Part shown: positions 16,974 through 26,307 of the stretch, piece after piece
How positions within the stretch are numbered: position 1 is the stretch's first letter
How the letters are laid out: each line of letters begins with the position of its first letter
Source of the DNA: Bacillota bacterium
Lineage (GTDB): Bacteria; Bacillota; Clostridia; Acetivibrionales; DTU013
Assembly: GCA_023433505.1 (NCBI GenBank)
Contig: JAEZCO010000053.1
Span: forward strand, 55,895-119,894
Reading direction: 5' to 3'
Length of the DNA stretch: 64,000 nucleotides
Notes under the pieces: model-generated
Told to the model about the DNA's origin: nothing
Databases searched by the model: none
What the model saw: the letters and a program-made list of their open reading frames with translations, nothing else
Program-made: the position numbers and the translations under genes

Positions 16974-18590
16974 ATGCAGGATAAAAAAGCCTTAATAAAA
17001 AATGAAGTTGAAAGAAGAAAGACCTTCGCCATCATCTCCCATCCCGACGCGGGTAAGACAACCCTGACGGAAAAGCTGCTGCTGTACGGCGGCGCCATCC
17101 GGCTGGCAGGGACGGTTAAGGCAAGAAAAGCCAGCAATTACGCTGTTTCCGACTGGATGGAGATCGAAAAGCAGAGGGGTATCTCGGTCACCTCCAGCGT
17201 AATGCAATTCAACTATGAAGATTATTGTATCAACATTCTGGATACGCCGGGCCACCAGGATTTCAGCGAAGATACCTACCGGACCCTGGTAGCGGCCGAC
17301 AGCGCGGTAATGCTTATCGACGGCGCTAAAGGCGTAGAGGCGCAGACCATTAAGCTGTTCCATGTTTGTAAAATGCGGGGGATACCCATCTTTACTTTTG
17401 TAAATAAAATGGACCGGGCCAGCAAGGATCCTTTCGAATTGATGGAGGAGCTTGAGAATGTCCTTGGCATACGCTCGTTTCCAATGAATTGGCCCATCGG
17501 CACCGACGGTGACTTTAAGGGCGTATATAACCGGAAACTTGAACAAATAGAGCTTTTCGAGGGGGGAAACCACGGTCAGACTGCGGTGACCTCCATCAAG
17601 GGAAGAGTTGATGACGCCACCTTCGCCGAGCTGCTTGGAGAGCATTACCATAAAAAGCTTTGCGATGACATCGAGCTTCTGGATATGGCCGGCGACGAAT
17701 TCGACAAGGAGAAGGTGCAAAGGGGCGAGCTGACTCCCTTGTTTTTCGGAAGCGCCATGACCAACTTCGGCGTACAGGAATTCCTTGAGGAATTCTTGAA
17801 GCTGGCTCCCGCCCCTGGCATAAGGATGTCCACAGTCGGCGAGGTTGATCCTGAGGATTCCAGGTTTACCGGCTTTGTTTTTAAAATACAGGCAAACATG
17901 AATCCCACCCATCGAGACAGAATCGCTTTCATGCGTATCTGCTCCGGGCAGTTCACCCGGGGCATGTCGGTATATCATATGCAAGCCGGCAAGGAAATCA
18001 AGCTTGCACAGCCCCAGCAGTTTATGGCCCAGGAAAGGGCTATCGTGGAAGAGGCCTTCCCAGGAGATATCATCGGAGTGTTTGATCCGGGTATATTCAA
18101 GATCGGCGACACGCTGTGCGAAGGCAATTTGAAGCTGAATTTCGAAGGCATTCCCGTTTTCCCGGCAGAGCATTTTGCAAGGGTGGCTCCGTCCGACTCC
18201 ATGAAAAGAAAGCAATTTGTCAAAGGCATCAACCAGTTATCCGAAGAAGGCGCCATACAGGTTTTCAAGCAGGTGGATATCGGCATGGAGACCTTGATCA
18301 TAGGCGCTGTAGGCGCGCTCCAGTTTGAAGTGCTTGAGCACAGGCTAAAGCATGAATACAGTGTTGACCTGAGAATCCAGCATATGCCCTTCAAGTTCGC
18401 AAGATGGCTGGGCGAGGGCTCGGGAGATCCCAAGGCTTTGAATCTCACAAGCTCCACAATGGTCACCGAGGACAAGGAAGGCCGGATTGTGCTGCTTTTC
18501 GAAAACGATTGGTCCATCCGGTGGGCCGAGGAGCGGAACAAGGGACTTTCACTGAGTGATATCGCGGTTTCTGCAAAAACTGAGGCATAA
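16974..18590 (+). CDS. prfC: Peptide chain release factor 3
   Basis: A 538-aa translational GTPase that removes RF1/RF2 from the ribosome after peptide release. The G domain is complete: G1 (SHPDAGKTTL), G2 region (EKQRGISVTSS), G3 (DTPGHQDF), G4 (NKMDR) and the RF3-specific sequence around SNYAVSDWMEIEK. Length is that of bacterial RF3, and the C-terminal domain III ends normally. It is a single-gene transcription unit with its own promoter and a strong downstream terminator. Confidence 0.97.
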   Translation: MQDKKALIKNEVERRKTFAIISHPDAGKTTLTEKLLLYGGAIRLAGTVKARKASNYAVSDWMEIEKQRGISVTSSVMQFNYEDYCINILDTPGHQDFSEDTYRTLVAADSAVMLIDGAKGVEAQTIKLFHVCKMRGIPIFTFVNKMDRASKDPFELMEELENVLGIRSFPMNWPIGTDGDFKGVYNRKLEQIELFEGGNHGQTAVTSIKGRVDDATFAELLGEHYHKKLCDDIELLDMAGDEFDKEKVQRGELTPLFFGSAMTNFGVQEFLEEFLKLAPAPGIRMSTVGEVDPEDSRFTGFVFKIQANMNPTHRDRIAFMRICSGQFTRGMSVYHMQAGKEIKLAQPQQFMAQERAIVEEAFPGDIIGVFDPGIFKIGDTLCEGNLKLNFEGIPVFPAEHFARVAPSDSMKRKQFVKGINQLSEEGAIQVFKQVDIGMETLIIGAVGALQFEVLEHRLKHEYSVDLRIQHMPFKFARWLGEGSGDPKALNLTSSTMVTEDKEGRIVLLFENDWSIRWAEERNKGLSLSDIAVSAKTEA

Positions 18591-18650
18591 TAAATGAAAC
18601 TCAGCAGGCTTCACAGCATAGCTCAGGCATTACAAATAACGATTATCCTT

Positions 18651-18687
18651 ATGAGTCATTGAGGTTCAACCTCAATGACTCATTTTT
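18651..18687 (+). terminator. Rho-independent terminator after prfC
   Basis: ATGAGTCATTGAGG and CCTCAATGACTCAT form a 14-bp perfect stem with a 5-nt loop, followed by TTTTTG. Confidence 0.9.
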
Positions 18688-18722
18688 GTGAAAAGGATTA
18701 TTTCATTGCTATGAAGCTCTCT

Positions 18723-18869
18723 TGAGATTCCCACGTCGCTGCCGCTCCTCGGAATGACAAGGATTTGCTGAAGCGTCATCGCTGTGAAACTCTCCTGAGT
18801 TTCCACTTTGGCGGTGTGCCAGCACCTGTGTCATTGCGAGTGAAACGAAGTGCAGCGCGGCAATCTCCG
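18723..18869. repeat. Inverted pair of GTCATTGCGAG-type dispersed repeats
   Basis: The right unit (about 18829-18869) begins GTCATTGCGAG and ends GGCAATCTCC. The left unit (about 18723-18760) is the same kind of sequence in the opposite orientation (GAGATTCCC ... GGAATGACAAGG). Such GTCATTGCGAG...CAATCTC units are recurrent intergenic repeats in diverse bacteria, to my knowledge. The rest of the 18591-18900 gap holds the prfC terminator; I see no gene. Confidence 0.65.
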
Positions 18870-18900
18870 ATCCCGGAGGAATACGGCAGGCAAGTTAAGT

Positions 18901-21150
18901 TTATTCCATCCCTGCCTTTAAAGCTTCACTCATGGAAATCCTGTCTACTTTTTTCCTGCTCAAGGCTTTCGATAGCTCATAAGTGAGATAAACCACCGCA
19001 AACCCCACAAGAATATACGGATAGCCGATCGTCACCGGAAGTGTCAACCGGATGCTCTCCGTCAGGGATTTGAACAACGCGCTCATGGAAAGCAGAATAA
19101 GCGGGATTCCTAAAATATAACCAGCCACGATAACCATGGAGGTGCTGTTGAGAATCAGGGAATTGACTTCCTTTCTCCGGTACCCGAAAATTTTCATTAA
19201 TGAAATATTCCCTTTGTTTTCTTCAATGATAAGGGAGGTTACTACATAGATAACAATAAGCCCGATGATAAAAGACATAAAAGCTATGACTCCTATGGTA
19301 GCCTGCAGCGGCTGGGTCGATGCGCTAAAATCCCTGATTCCTTCGTCTACGGACCTGGCACTGTACAATGCTTTCTCAGGGATTTCCAGTTTGGTATCGC
19401 TCCATAGTCCGGCATAGCTTCCGGCCGGATACCCAAGAAGTTCGTCAAACTGAGAAATAGGCATAAAGATAAACTCACCTGCATAAGTTTCCGCTATGCT
19501 GTCAACAGTTATTGCGTATTCCTTTGAATCCAGCTTGTTCACCGCACGGACCGTATCACCGGGACCTGCTTTGAGCCTTGCAGCCAGCGGCTTTGTCATA
19601 ATGACATTTTCCTTTTCCAAATCGTCACCCGTCTTATCCTTCAGTACGACATACCTGGAGCCGGGACTGATGCCGCTGACAGTAAAAACAGTTTTATCAT
19701 CGGATTTCAGCGCAAAGGCGGCTGCCGAAAAAGCTTCGGCATTTGAAGGCGGCTGCTCCTTATGCAGGGAATTGTATACATATTCATATTGAAATTTAAA
19801 AGTGTTTTTAAAGCTGTCTTTCATCAGGTAATCCAGAGAACTCTTTGCCGTAAAGCCCAAAAGCAGAAGCATGGTCGCCATGGCAACTCCAAGCAGCAGG
19901 AAAATCAGCCTTGACAGACTCCTGAGCTGCTCCCTGATTTTAAATTTTGCAGAGAATTTGAACCGATCAAGCCGGAGCTTCCCTTCAACAAAATTAACCT
20001 TGCTTTTTGTTCTTCCGCCTTTCATCAGCTCTACCGGAGAATACCCAAGCTCTCTGCCTAGAACCAGATAACCGCTGACGCCCAGGAAAAATACCGGCAG
20101 CAGCAAGCTTACGGCAATATATCCCGGATTAAAGGCAATTGAAATTATAGGCATATTAAAATAACTCACCATATATTCCAGCATGGGTTTCAACAAAAGG
20201 GCTCCGAACAGGGTTCCTGTGATGCCCCCTATCAACGCAATGGAAAGAGGATATATAAGGTAATGCCTTTTAATTTCTGTCCTCCTGTATCCCTGGGCAT
20301 AAAGGGTGCCGATAATAGCCGACTCGCGTCTGAGCAATCTCCATACCACTATGCCTGTCAGTATGCAAGTCAACAGCAGTATGGCAACGGGAGCAGCAGA
20401 GCTCATTTTGCTGATTCCCTCGATTTTTGTATTGACAAAGGCAACTCTTTTGTTATCTGCAATATCGGTCCATTGATTGATAAAAATGCCTTCATTTTTC
20501 ATATATTCTCTGAAACGGGCTGCCTGTTCCTCCACACCGCCGTTATCCGAATTGAACTTGACAGAATAAAAGCTGTTCCCCCTGCCGAATTTTTCAAAGT
20601 CCTCCTTACGGACAACTGCGGTCCCAAAGCTATCCGGATTACTGATGACGTCCGTTTCGGATTTAAGGGGATAGATATAATTGGGCAAGGACATGAATCC
20701 GGCTATTTTGAAGGGTTTATCAAGTATTTTCAGCGTATTTCCGATTTTCAACCCGTTGGCTTTTGCAAAAGCAGGGTCCAGCAGAATGTCATTTCCGCTT
20801 AAGCCGGCTCCTTCGGTAACCGCAGGAAGATTCACCTTCGTATTTTCGCTAAATATTCTCAAGGTTTTATCCCCGAGGACAGCAAAATCGAAAGCGGCAC
20901 CCTTTTCAATACGCGTGCCGAACCTGGATTCCAGCTCAGGTATGTTCAAATCTTCACCTGTTGTAAAACTGGCGTCTTCCTGGATATAACTTTTTTCAAA
21001 GGAGGAGGCCATTTGGTCCATATTGCTTGAAAGCTGGTTCAGCAGAGTGTAAAGAAGGCAGCTGATGACGATGAGCAATACGGAGCCAAGATACTGGGAT
21101 TTGCTTTCCAGCATGGTCCTTTTGATCTTTTTGTTAATAATCATTACCAC
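18901..21150 (-). CDS. FtsX-family ABC transporter permease
   Basis: A 749-aa membrane protein of the MacB/FtsX permease class. TM1 is at ~12-30, a large extracytoplasmic domain follows, then a first group of three helices (~260-380), a second extracytoplasmic region (~430-590) and three more helices near the C-terminus, i.e. two FtsX modules. The start (GTG 21150 or ATG 21144) overlaps the end of the ATPase gene, so the pair is coupled. Such systems export lipids or peptides or confer resistance to cell-envelope antibiotics. The substrate is unknown; TetR control suggests a response to a small toxic molecule. Confidence 0.88.
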   Translation of the reverse strand: MVMIINKKIKRTMLESKSQYLGSVLLIVISCLLYTLLNQLSSNMDQMASSFEKSYIQEDASFTTGEDLNIPELESRFGTRIEKGAAFDFAVLGDKTLRIFSENTKVNLPAVTEGAGLSGNDILLDPAFAKANGLKIGNTLKILDKPFKIAGFMSLPNYIYPLKSETDVISNPDSFGTAVVRKEDFEKFGRGNSFYSVKFNSDNGGVEEQAARFREYMKNEGIFINQWTDIADNKRVAFVNTKIEGISKMSSAAPVAILLLTCILTGIVVWRLLRRESAIIGTLYAQGYRRTEIKRHYLIYPLSIALIGGITGTLFGALLLKPMLEYMVSYFNMPIISIAFNPGYIAVSLLLPVFFLGVSGYLVLGRELGYSPVELMKGGRTKSKVNFVEGKLRLDRFKFSAKFKIREQLRSLSRLIFLLLGVAMATMLLLLGFTAKSSLDYLMKDSFKNTFKFQYEYVYNSLHKEQPPSNAEAFSAAAFALKSDDKTVFTVSGISPGSRYVVLKDKTGDDLEKENVIMTKPLAARLKAGPGDTVRAVNKLDSKEYAITVDSIAETYAGEFIFMPISQFDELLGYPAGSYAGLWSDTKLEIPEKALYSARSVDEGIRDFSASTQPLQATIGVIAFMSFIIGLIVIYVVTSLIIEENKGNISLMKIFGYRRKEVNSLILNSTSMVIVAGYILGIPLILLSMSALFKSLTESIRLTLPVTIGYPYILVGFAVVYLTYELSKALSRKKVDRISMSEALKAGME

Positions 21151-21842
21151 TCAATCCTTTCTGCCGGGACAATGATTTCATTCAAGGTTTCCTTAAGGAT
21201 CTCTCCGCTTCTCAGTTTGTATACTCTGTTGGCCATAGCGCTGATTGCCGTATTATGCGTAATCATCAATATGGTCGTATTGAAATTCCTATTGATCTGC
21301 TGCAGCAGCTTCAGGATATCTCTGGATGTAGTATAGTCAAGCGCTCCCGTTGGCTCGTCACACAACAGCAGCTTCGGATTTTTTACAATCGCCCTTGCAA
21401 TAGAGACACGCTGCTGCTCTCCGCCGCTTAGCTCCCTCGGGAACCGGTGCTTCTTATCCGGCAATCCCACTGCTTTCAAGACCTCATCGGTATTTAAAGG
21501 AGCCTTGCTGATATTGGACACAACTTCAATATTCTCTCCCACCGTGAGATTGGGGATCAAATTATAAAACTGAAAAATGAAGCCGATGTGATTTCTTCTG
21601 TAATCCGTCATCTGGTCATCCTTCAAGGCTGTAACCTCAATCCCGTCGACCGTGGACTTGCCGGAATCACAGCGGTCTATCCCACCCAGAATGTTCATCA
21701 AAGTGGATTTGCCGGATCCGGAAGGGCCGAGAATGACGCCGATTTGGCCCTTATCCAGCTTCATGCCCACCCCCTTTAAAACTTCTGTCTTGATTTCACC
21801 GGAAGTATAGCTCTTTTTGAGATTTTCCACTGTTATAAACAT
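21144..21842 (-). CDS. ABC transporter ATP-binding protein (MacB/LolD type)
   Basis: A 232-aa ATPase partner of the FtsX permease. Motifs: Walker A GPSGSGKSTLMN, Q-loop region FIFQFYNLIPNLT typical of the LolD/MacB group, signature LSGGEQQR, Walker B LLLCDEPTGALD and H-loop MITHN. It overlaps the TetR gene by 10 bp upstream and the permease by 7 bp downstream, so all three are one operon behind the operator at 22532-22583. Confidence 0.93.
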   Translation of the reverse strand: MFITVENLKKSYTSGEIKTEVLKGVGMKLDKGQIGVILGPSGSGKSTLMNILGGIDRCDSGKSTVDGIEVTALKDDQMTDYRRNHIGFIFQFYNLIPNLTVGENIEVVSNISKAPLNTDEVLKAVGLPDKKHRFPRELSGGEQQRVSIARAIVKNPKLLLCDEPTGALDYTTSRDILKLLQQINRNFNTTILMITHNTAISAMANRVYKLRSGEILKETLNEIIVPAERIEW

Positions 21843-22480
21843 GGCTTTTCCCCCATTCCATTTTTCAAAAGCTCCAGCATGGCTTTTATATCGTTTTCGT
21901 ACATGTCAAAGCCCTGATCGATTATGTCTGCTCCCGAATTCCTTGCCTTATTCAGAATATTCTCCTTTATTTTCGAGGAAGCGCCGGTTAGAAACAGGGT
22001 AAGGGTTTTGTCATCGATATCCTTACGGATGCTGCCATTGCCTTTCCCCTCCCGGATCAGCTTCAGTACGTATTCATCTCCGGCCTTCATCATGGCGGTG
22101 ATGGAGTCGTCTGTCATACCGCCGAATCTGCCCAGAAAAACATCCTGGATAAAAACGGCCAGCTCCTTCTCCTCCCGAAGCTGCAGCAATATCAGCCTTG
22201 AGCTCTGATAAAAGTAATCGAAGATATTGGTATCTTCCGGCACGGCGGCTGCGCTGAATTTCTTGATGAAAAGATTCACAGACCAATGGGCCGAGTAGGC
22301 AAACAGCTCCTTCTTGTTCTCGAAATATTGATAAATGCTGCCTTTGGCCACTCCGGCACTTTTGGCAATATCCCCTACGTTCCCTTTTTCAAAGCCGTGT
22401 TTCAAAAACTCGCTGATTGCAGCTCTGACCACCTTCTCCCGTTTTTCTTCTCCAAGATTGAAAAATGTATCCTTCGGCAC
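21833..22480 (-). CDS. TetR-family transcriptional repressor
   Basis: A 215-aa regulator starting at a GTG with GAGGAG upstream. The N-terminal helix-turn-helix is clear (FLKHGFEKGNVGDIAKSAGV then KGSIYQYFENKKELF). The C-terminal ligand-binding domain is variable, as usual. It is the first gene of the operon with the ABC exporter and lies just downstream of a promoter whose spacer is a perfect palindrome, so it very probably represses its own operon and is released by a transporter substrate. Confidence 0.93.
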   Translation of the reverse strand: MPKDTFFNLGEEKREKVVRAAISEFLKHGFEKGNVGDIAKSAGVAKGSIYQYFENKKELFAYSAHWSVNLFIKKFSAAAVPEDTNIFDYFYQSSRLILLQLREEKELAVFIQDVFLGRFGGMTDDSITAMMKAGDEYVLKLIREGKGNGSIRKDIDDKTLTLFLTGASSKIKENILNKARNSGADIIDQGFDMYENDIKAMLELLKNGMGEKPCL

Positions 22481-22531
22481 TTTCCCACTCCTCTTTCCAT
22501 AAAATAAGATGAATCAATCGATTGCAAAACA

Positions 22532-22583
22532 TATGACTCACGAGTCACACGTTCATTATATGACTCGCGAGTCATATTGTCAA
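22532..22583 (-). promoter_or_regulatory. Promoter and double operator of the TetR-ABC operon
   Basis: On the minus strand, TTGACA (22583-22578) and TATAAT (22560-22555) are 17 bp apart. The spacer is nearly all of a perfect 20-bp palindrome, ATATGACTCGCGAGTCATAT, at 22558-22577. A second near-perfect copy (TATGACTCACGAGTCACA) lies at 22532-22549, with centres 27 bp apart. TetR binding there would block RNA polymerase directly. Confidence 0.85.
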
Positions 22584-22803
22584 CAAATTTTCTACCATGG
22601 GCTTGAGGGGCTTATGCGTGCAGCTTGGAATACCGGCAGCGAGTTTTAAATTTCCTTGCACTATGTATTTTCCATGCCATAAACAGTAAGAGCCAAAAGA
22701 ACTCTCAAATTTCCACAAAAGTTTTACATCCTCTGTTTATTTACTCCAATAATATCCGATATATTACTATAGCAGTGCAAATATTATACAGGCAGGTACA
22801 TAA

Positions 22804-25290
22804 ATGATTACTAAAGCAGAACAAGCCGGTAGCATCACTGTAAAAAAAGGCGACATCATATTTCTGGAGGATCATGAAGTACATAGTTTAAACGTATTAT
22901 TGCAGGGCAAAGTCGACGTGTATGTATCATCGCCGGGAAACAGCGCGAAAAAAGACAGGGATGTTTTAGAGAAAAGCTACCGGATATTTGAAATCGACAA
23001 AAATATTTTCATCGGCGCCAATGATTTGATTTTAAGCAGTAAACACAATTTCAGCTTCCTTGCCTCCGAGGATTGCACGATTTATCTTTACCCGGCCAGG
23101 ACTCCCGCCCAGGCATGGTCTCTCATCCATTCCCAGAAAGACTATGGAACCTATCTGGTAAATTCCCTGAATACAATGATCGGCAGTTCCTCTAAAACAC
23201 TGCAAAAGCTCTTAAAATCAGCAGCGTCATTAAAATCGCTGACAGAGAACCTGATCACTTATTTCTGGGTTTTGAAGGAAGCTTATTCCTTTGACCGTGT
23301 TCCGTCACCGGCTTTTTTCAGAGACGGTCTGGACAGGCTGCAAGATCTGCGTGAGAGGGGCCTGCTGCCCTCCCCCGTTTTCAATCCGCAATTTATCGAA
23401 AAAGACGAGATCCCTCCAAGTGATGAGCTGGAAGCACTCTCGCTGACACAACTGAAGCTCGAATACTTCGAACACCTGTGCAGCCTGCCGGCAGAGCTGC
23501 AGAAAAGCTTTTTCGGCGCCGACATGTTCATCACCTCCTATCACTGCCGTGAAGAATCGGAATGCCTGGAAGGCATCACAAGCAGGCTGAAGGAAACCTT
23601 CCTCCTGGTAGAAAGTTACTATCAAAGGCTATATTCGGATAACTCCGAGTGCATCTATACGGAATTCCTCAAAGCAGCCGCTGAAATGGCGCAGTCCGGC
23701 CTTGATCCTACTCCTGCATTACAAGCGCTGGATTATATCGTAGCCGCGATAAAGGAGACGGTGCTGCTATATCGGCAGGAATACTGCCACAAGTGTGAAA
23801 CAGACCTGGAATATATCGAGCATTCCTTGAATAATGTCAAATCGGCGATCCTTAAGTCTGAGGGAAACAGTAAGGCAGGAGTATCCTCCCGCCGGTCCGT
23901 GGCCGACTTTTCAAGCCTGCCGGAGGAATTGAAGGACAGTGCCGCCAAAATACTTGAGTTTTCAGAATTGCCCCGGGACCGTACCGACCTCTTTATGATG
24001 AACCTTATCGCCTTCAGAAATATGAGGGACAGACTATCAACCGATGAGGACGCGCAGAATATACGGAGCAGTGCTGCCTCGGTATTTTTTGAAATCTATG
24101 AGGCGGTATTCAAAAAAGCAAGTTTAAAAGCGGATAATACAAGGCTCATCACAATGTTTTTGAATTACGGCTTCATGGACGAAAAGCTTCTGACACCGGA
24201 GCAGAGCCTGGCACTATATAAAATTGCGGGCATGCCGGGCTCCAGAAGTCAGGATTTGACATATACCATGCGTGAGTGGCTGACAAAGATATACGCCATG
24301 GAGAAGGACCCTTCCATCAACGAATTCGGCCAGGATTATTTCGACGCCTTCAGGGACATGAAGAAGCGGGGCCAGCTCACCGACAAGGATAAAAGCGCCT
24401 ATGACGCCAACCGGGACGCCCGGCTTTCCTATGAGATTCAAAATATGCTAAGGATCAACCACAAGCTGTGTCATGGCCAGATCAGCGTATATTTCCCCGT
24501 ACTTCACAAGGAAATGATCCTCCGGGATTTGACCAGGGTTATCATAACTCCGGAAAAGATCAACGAAAGTCTGGAAAAGATTCTGGAGGTTGATTTTTCA
24601 GCCTTCTACAGAGAGATTCATTACTTTGATCAGAATAAAGGTATTGAAAAGGAAATCATCATGAAATCCATCATGCCGGAGATCATACGCATCCCTGTCT
24701 ATGGCTCCCGTGCGGTTATGTGGCAGGAGATCACCGGCCGGAACAGGAATACCCCGGGCCGCTTTTTAATCCCTGCCTTCTCCGACGAGGATCTGGACGC
24801 CGCTTTGCTACGATTGGTAGGGAACTTCCGGTGGGAGCTGTGCAGGACCATGATGGGTAGTGCATGGAATGATGTCACCCAGAGTTCCCTGACCTCCGAA
24901 TACACGGACTATATCCAGTTCTACAAGAAGAACCGGGACCTCTCGGAAGAAGCCAAAGAAAAAGTAAAAGCCCAATCCGTAAAATACCATGGAAGGATGC
25001 GGGACATTTTTACCTCGGACTATGAGACCTGGGTCAACAATGAATCCAAAGGAAACATACGCTTGAACAAGGTGGCCAGAGGCATCCTGTACAAGCACTG
25101 CCCCTTTTCCAGGTACATCCGGGAACAGCTTGAAAAACAGCCCATGTACGGGGACATGGCAGCACAGTTCCGGTCTCAGCGTGCAAAGATTGCAAAAGAT
25201 CTGGAGAACCGCTATGGGAGATATGTGAAGAACAATATCTCCCTTGACAGCGATATGGAGCATAACCTGGTTTTTTACAGGGATATGTGA
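22804..25290 (+). CDS. Large uncharacterised protein with N-terminal cNMP-binding-like domain
   Basis: An 828-aa, probably cytoplasmic protein that I do not recognise as a whole. Residues ~8-115 look like a cyclic-nucleotide-binding (CAP effector) beta-barrel: GSITVKKGDIIFLEDH, LLQGKVDVYV, FIGANDLIL. The remaining ~700 residues are mainly charged and helical, with no membrane segment and no DNA-binding helix-turn-helix that I can see. A Cys pair (CHKC) occurs around residue 325. The gene is alone, divergent from the TetR operon, with AGGCAGGT before the start. It might be a scaffold or sensor responding to a nucleotide; no function is claimed. Confidence 0.75.
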   Translation: MITKAEQAGSITVKKGDIIFLEDHEVHSLNVLLQGKVDVYVSSPGNSAKKDRDVLEKSYRIFEIDKNIFIGANDLILSSKHNFSFLASEDCTIYLYPARTPAQAWSLIHSQKDYGTYLVNSLNTMIGSSSKTLQKLLKSAASLKSLTENLITYFWVLKEAYSFDRVPSPAFFRDGLDRLQDLRERGLLPSPVFNPQFIEKDEIPPSDELEALSLTQLKLEYFEHLCSLPAELQKSFFGADMFITSYHCREESECLEGITSRLKETFLLVESYYQRLYSDNSECIYTEFLKAAAEMAQSGLDPTPALQALDYIVAAIKETVLLYRQEYCHKCETDLEYIEHSLNNVKSAILKSEGNSKAGVSSRRSVADFSSLPEELKDSAAKILEFSELPRDRTDLFMMNLIAFRNMRDRLSTDEDAQNIRSSAASVFFEIYEAVFKKASLKADNTRLITMFLNYGFMDEKLLTPEQSLALYKIAGMPGSRSQDLTYTMREWLTKIYAMEKDPSINEFGQDYFDAFRDMKKRGQLTDKDKSAYDANRDARLSYEIQNMLRINHKLCHGQISVYFPVLHKEMILRDLTRVIITPEKINESLEKILEVDFSAFYREIHYFDQNKGIEKEIIMKSIMPEIIRIPVYGSRAVMWQEITGRNRNTPGRFLIPAFSDEDLDAALLRLVGNFRWELCRTMMGSAWNDVTQSSLTSEYTDYIQFYKKNRDLSEEAKEKVKAQSVKYHGRMRDIFTSDYETWVNNESKGNIRLNKVARGILYKHCPFSRYIREQLEKQPMYGDMAAQFRSQRAKIAKDLENRYGRYVKNNISLDSDMEHNLVFYRDM

Positions 25291-25296
25291 TCTCCT

Positions 25297-25461
25297 CTAT
25301 GCCTCAAACACCTCGATTTCCGCCAAACCCACATTCCATCCCCGGCCGACGGTTACCTGAAATTTCACTCGGGTAACCGTTTTATCCGCAAACAAAACCG
25401 GCCTTGCACTGCCGTTATCCGGAATTTGTCGTTTGTAGACAAATTCCCTTATAGCAGCGGA
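25297..25461 (-). pseudogene. C-terminal remnant of a galactose-binding-like (F5/8 type C) domain protein
   Basis: On the minus strand, 25461-25297 reads as an uninterrupted protein tail ending VTVGRGWNVGLAEIEVFEA and a stop. This resembles the last strand region of discoidin/F5-8C carbohydrate-binding domains (RxxVGLAEIEVF). There is no start codon. The frame meets a stop exactly where the repeat at 25462 begins, so the parent gene seems to have been cut by that element. Confidence 0.6.
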
Positions 25462-25557
25462 GTTTCAACGAGGCTGGTCGCCCATGCATCCCGGGCGGGA
25501 GACATGCTCACCGCCTAAAAACCAATTCGGTACCCTACACTTACAGAGATGGGGGAC
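25462..25557 (+). repeat. Structured dispersed repeat, copy A
   Basis: It begins GTTTCAACGAGGCTGG and contains CATGCATCCCGGGCGGGAGA, CCAATTCGGTACCC and a final GATGGGGGAC. It is clearly homologous to 48594-48718. CGAGGCT near its left end can pair with AGCCTCG just outside its right end. Possible relic of an IS200/IS605 right end with its RNA-coding region, but this is unproven. Confidence 0.6.
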
Positions 25558-25571
25558 ATGTTTGAGCCTCG

Positions 25572-26183
25572 TTATTTCGCTTTCATATACAGGCTTTTAT
25601 ACTCTTCCTTCAACTTACCCAGATAAGCTTCCATGGAAGACCGGGTGGACACATCGACGTTTGTCAGCTGAAAGCCGTACTCAAAACCATCCCCAACTTC
25701 CTTTATCCATATGACCTTACCGACAAAATAGAACATATATTTACCGGTGATAAGATCGATATCAATCGATTCCTCCAGTTCAAGCCCTATGCGTGAAACA
25801 GCACACAGCCCATACTGGCTGATATTCTTTGCAAACAGAGACAGCCTTTTGCTTGAAAACTTGCGCCTGGCGCTGACTGCCAGGGAAACAGGGTATCGCT
25901 CGAAAATCCTCCGGTCTTCCTCCACTTCATCATTTGCAATACAAATGCGGACAAAATTGCCGGGAACATCAATGAAGATCACCCCGCCGCTGAAAAGACG
26001 AAGATTCCCTTCCTCCATATACATAAGGACCACCGGATCGTTGACCTGGAACATGTCCACCTGTTTTTCCAGGGGCGAAAGGATGATTTTATCGCCTGAC
26101 AAACTGATAATCCTACATTTTAACACATAGTCGATACTGTGAACCTGTACGGCTATTTCGCTGAGTTGAGCAGAAATTTCCAT
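25572..26183 (-). CDS. PilZ-domain c-di-GMP receptor (YcgR/YpfA-like)
   Basis: A 203-aa protein. The first ~95 residues form a YcgR-type N-terminal domain (QVHSIDYVLKCRIISLSGDK). The second half is PilZ with both c-di-GMP contacts visible: RRIFERYPV (RxxxR) and NISQYG (D/NxSxxG). ATG 26183 is preferred over the longer frame because GGAGGTAAT stands directly upstream. Such proteins act as molecular brakes on flagella or regulate surface behaviour. No flagellar gene is adjacent. Confidence 0.88.
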   Translation of the reverse strand: MEISAQLSEIAVQVHSIDYVLKCRIISLSGDKIILSPLEKQVDMFQVNDPVVLMYMEEGNLRLFSGGVIFIDVPGNFVRICIANDEVEEDRRIFERYPVSLAVSARRKFSSKRLSLFAKNISQYGLCAVSRIGLELEESIDIDLITGKYMFYFVGKVIWIKEVGDGFEYGFQLTNVDVSTRSSMEAYLGKLKEEYKSLYMKAK

Positions 26184-26307
26184 ATTACCTCCATGTAAAA
26201 CGCAATCCTCTCTCAATTCTAGCAAAATGCCGTACATTATTCAACAAATTCTCCCAAAAACCGCCGGATGCAGCCGGGTGAACACGACTGTCCGGGTAGC
26301 TGTATCG

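Noticed and set aside
16992..18215. A 407-codon open frame on the minus strand opposite prfC
   Set aside because: It is an antisense shadow of a fully conserved release factor gene, and its translation resembles no protein family.
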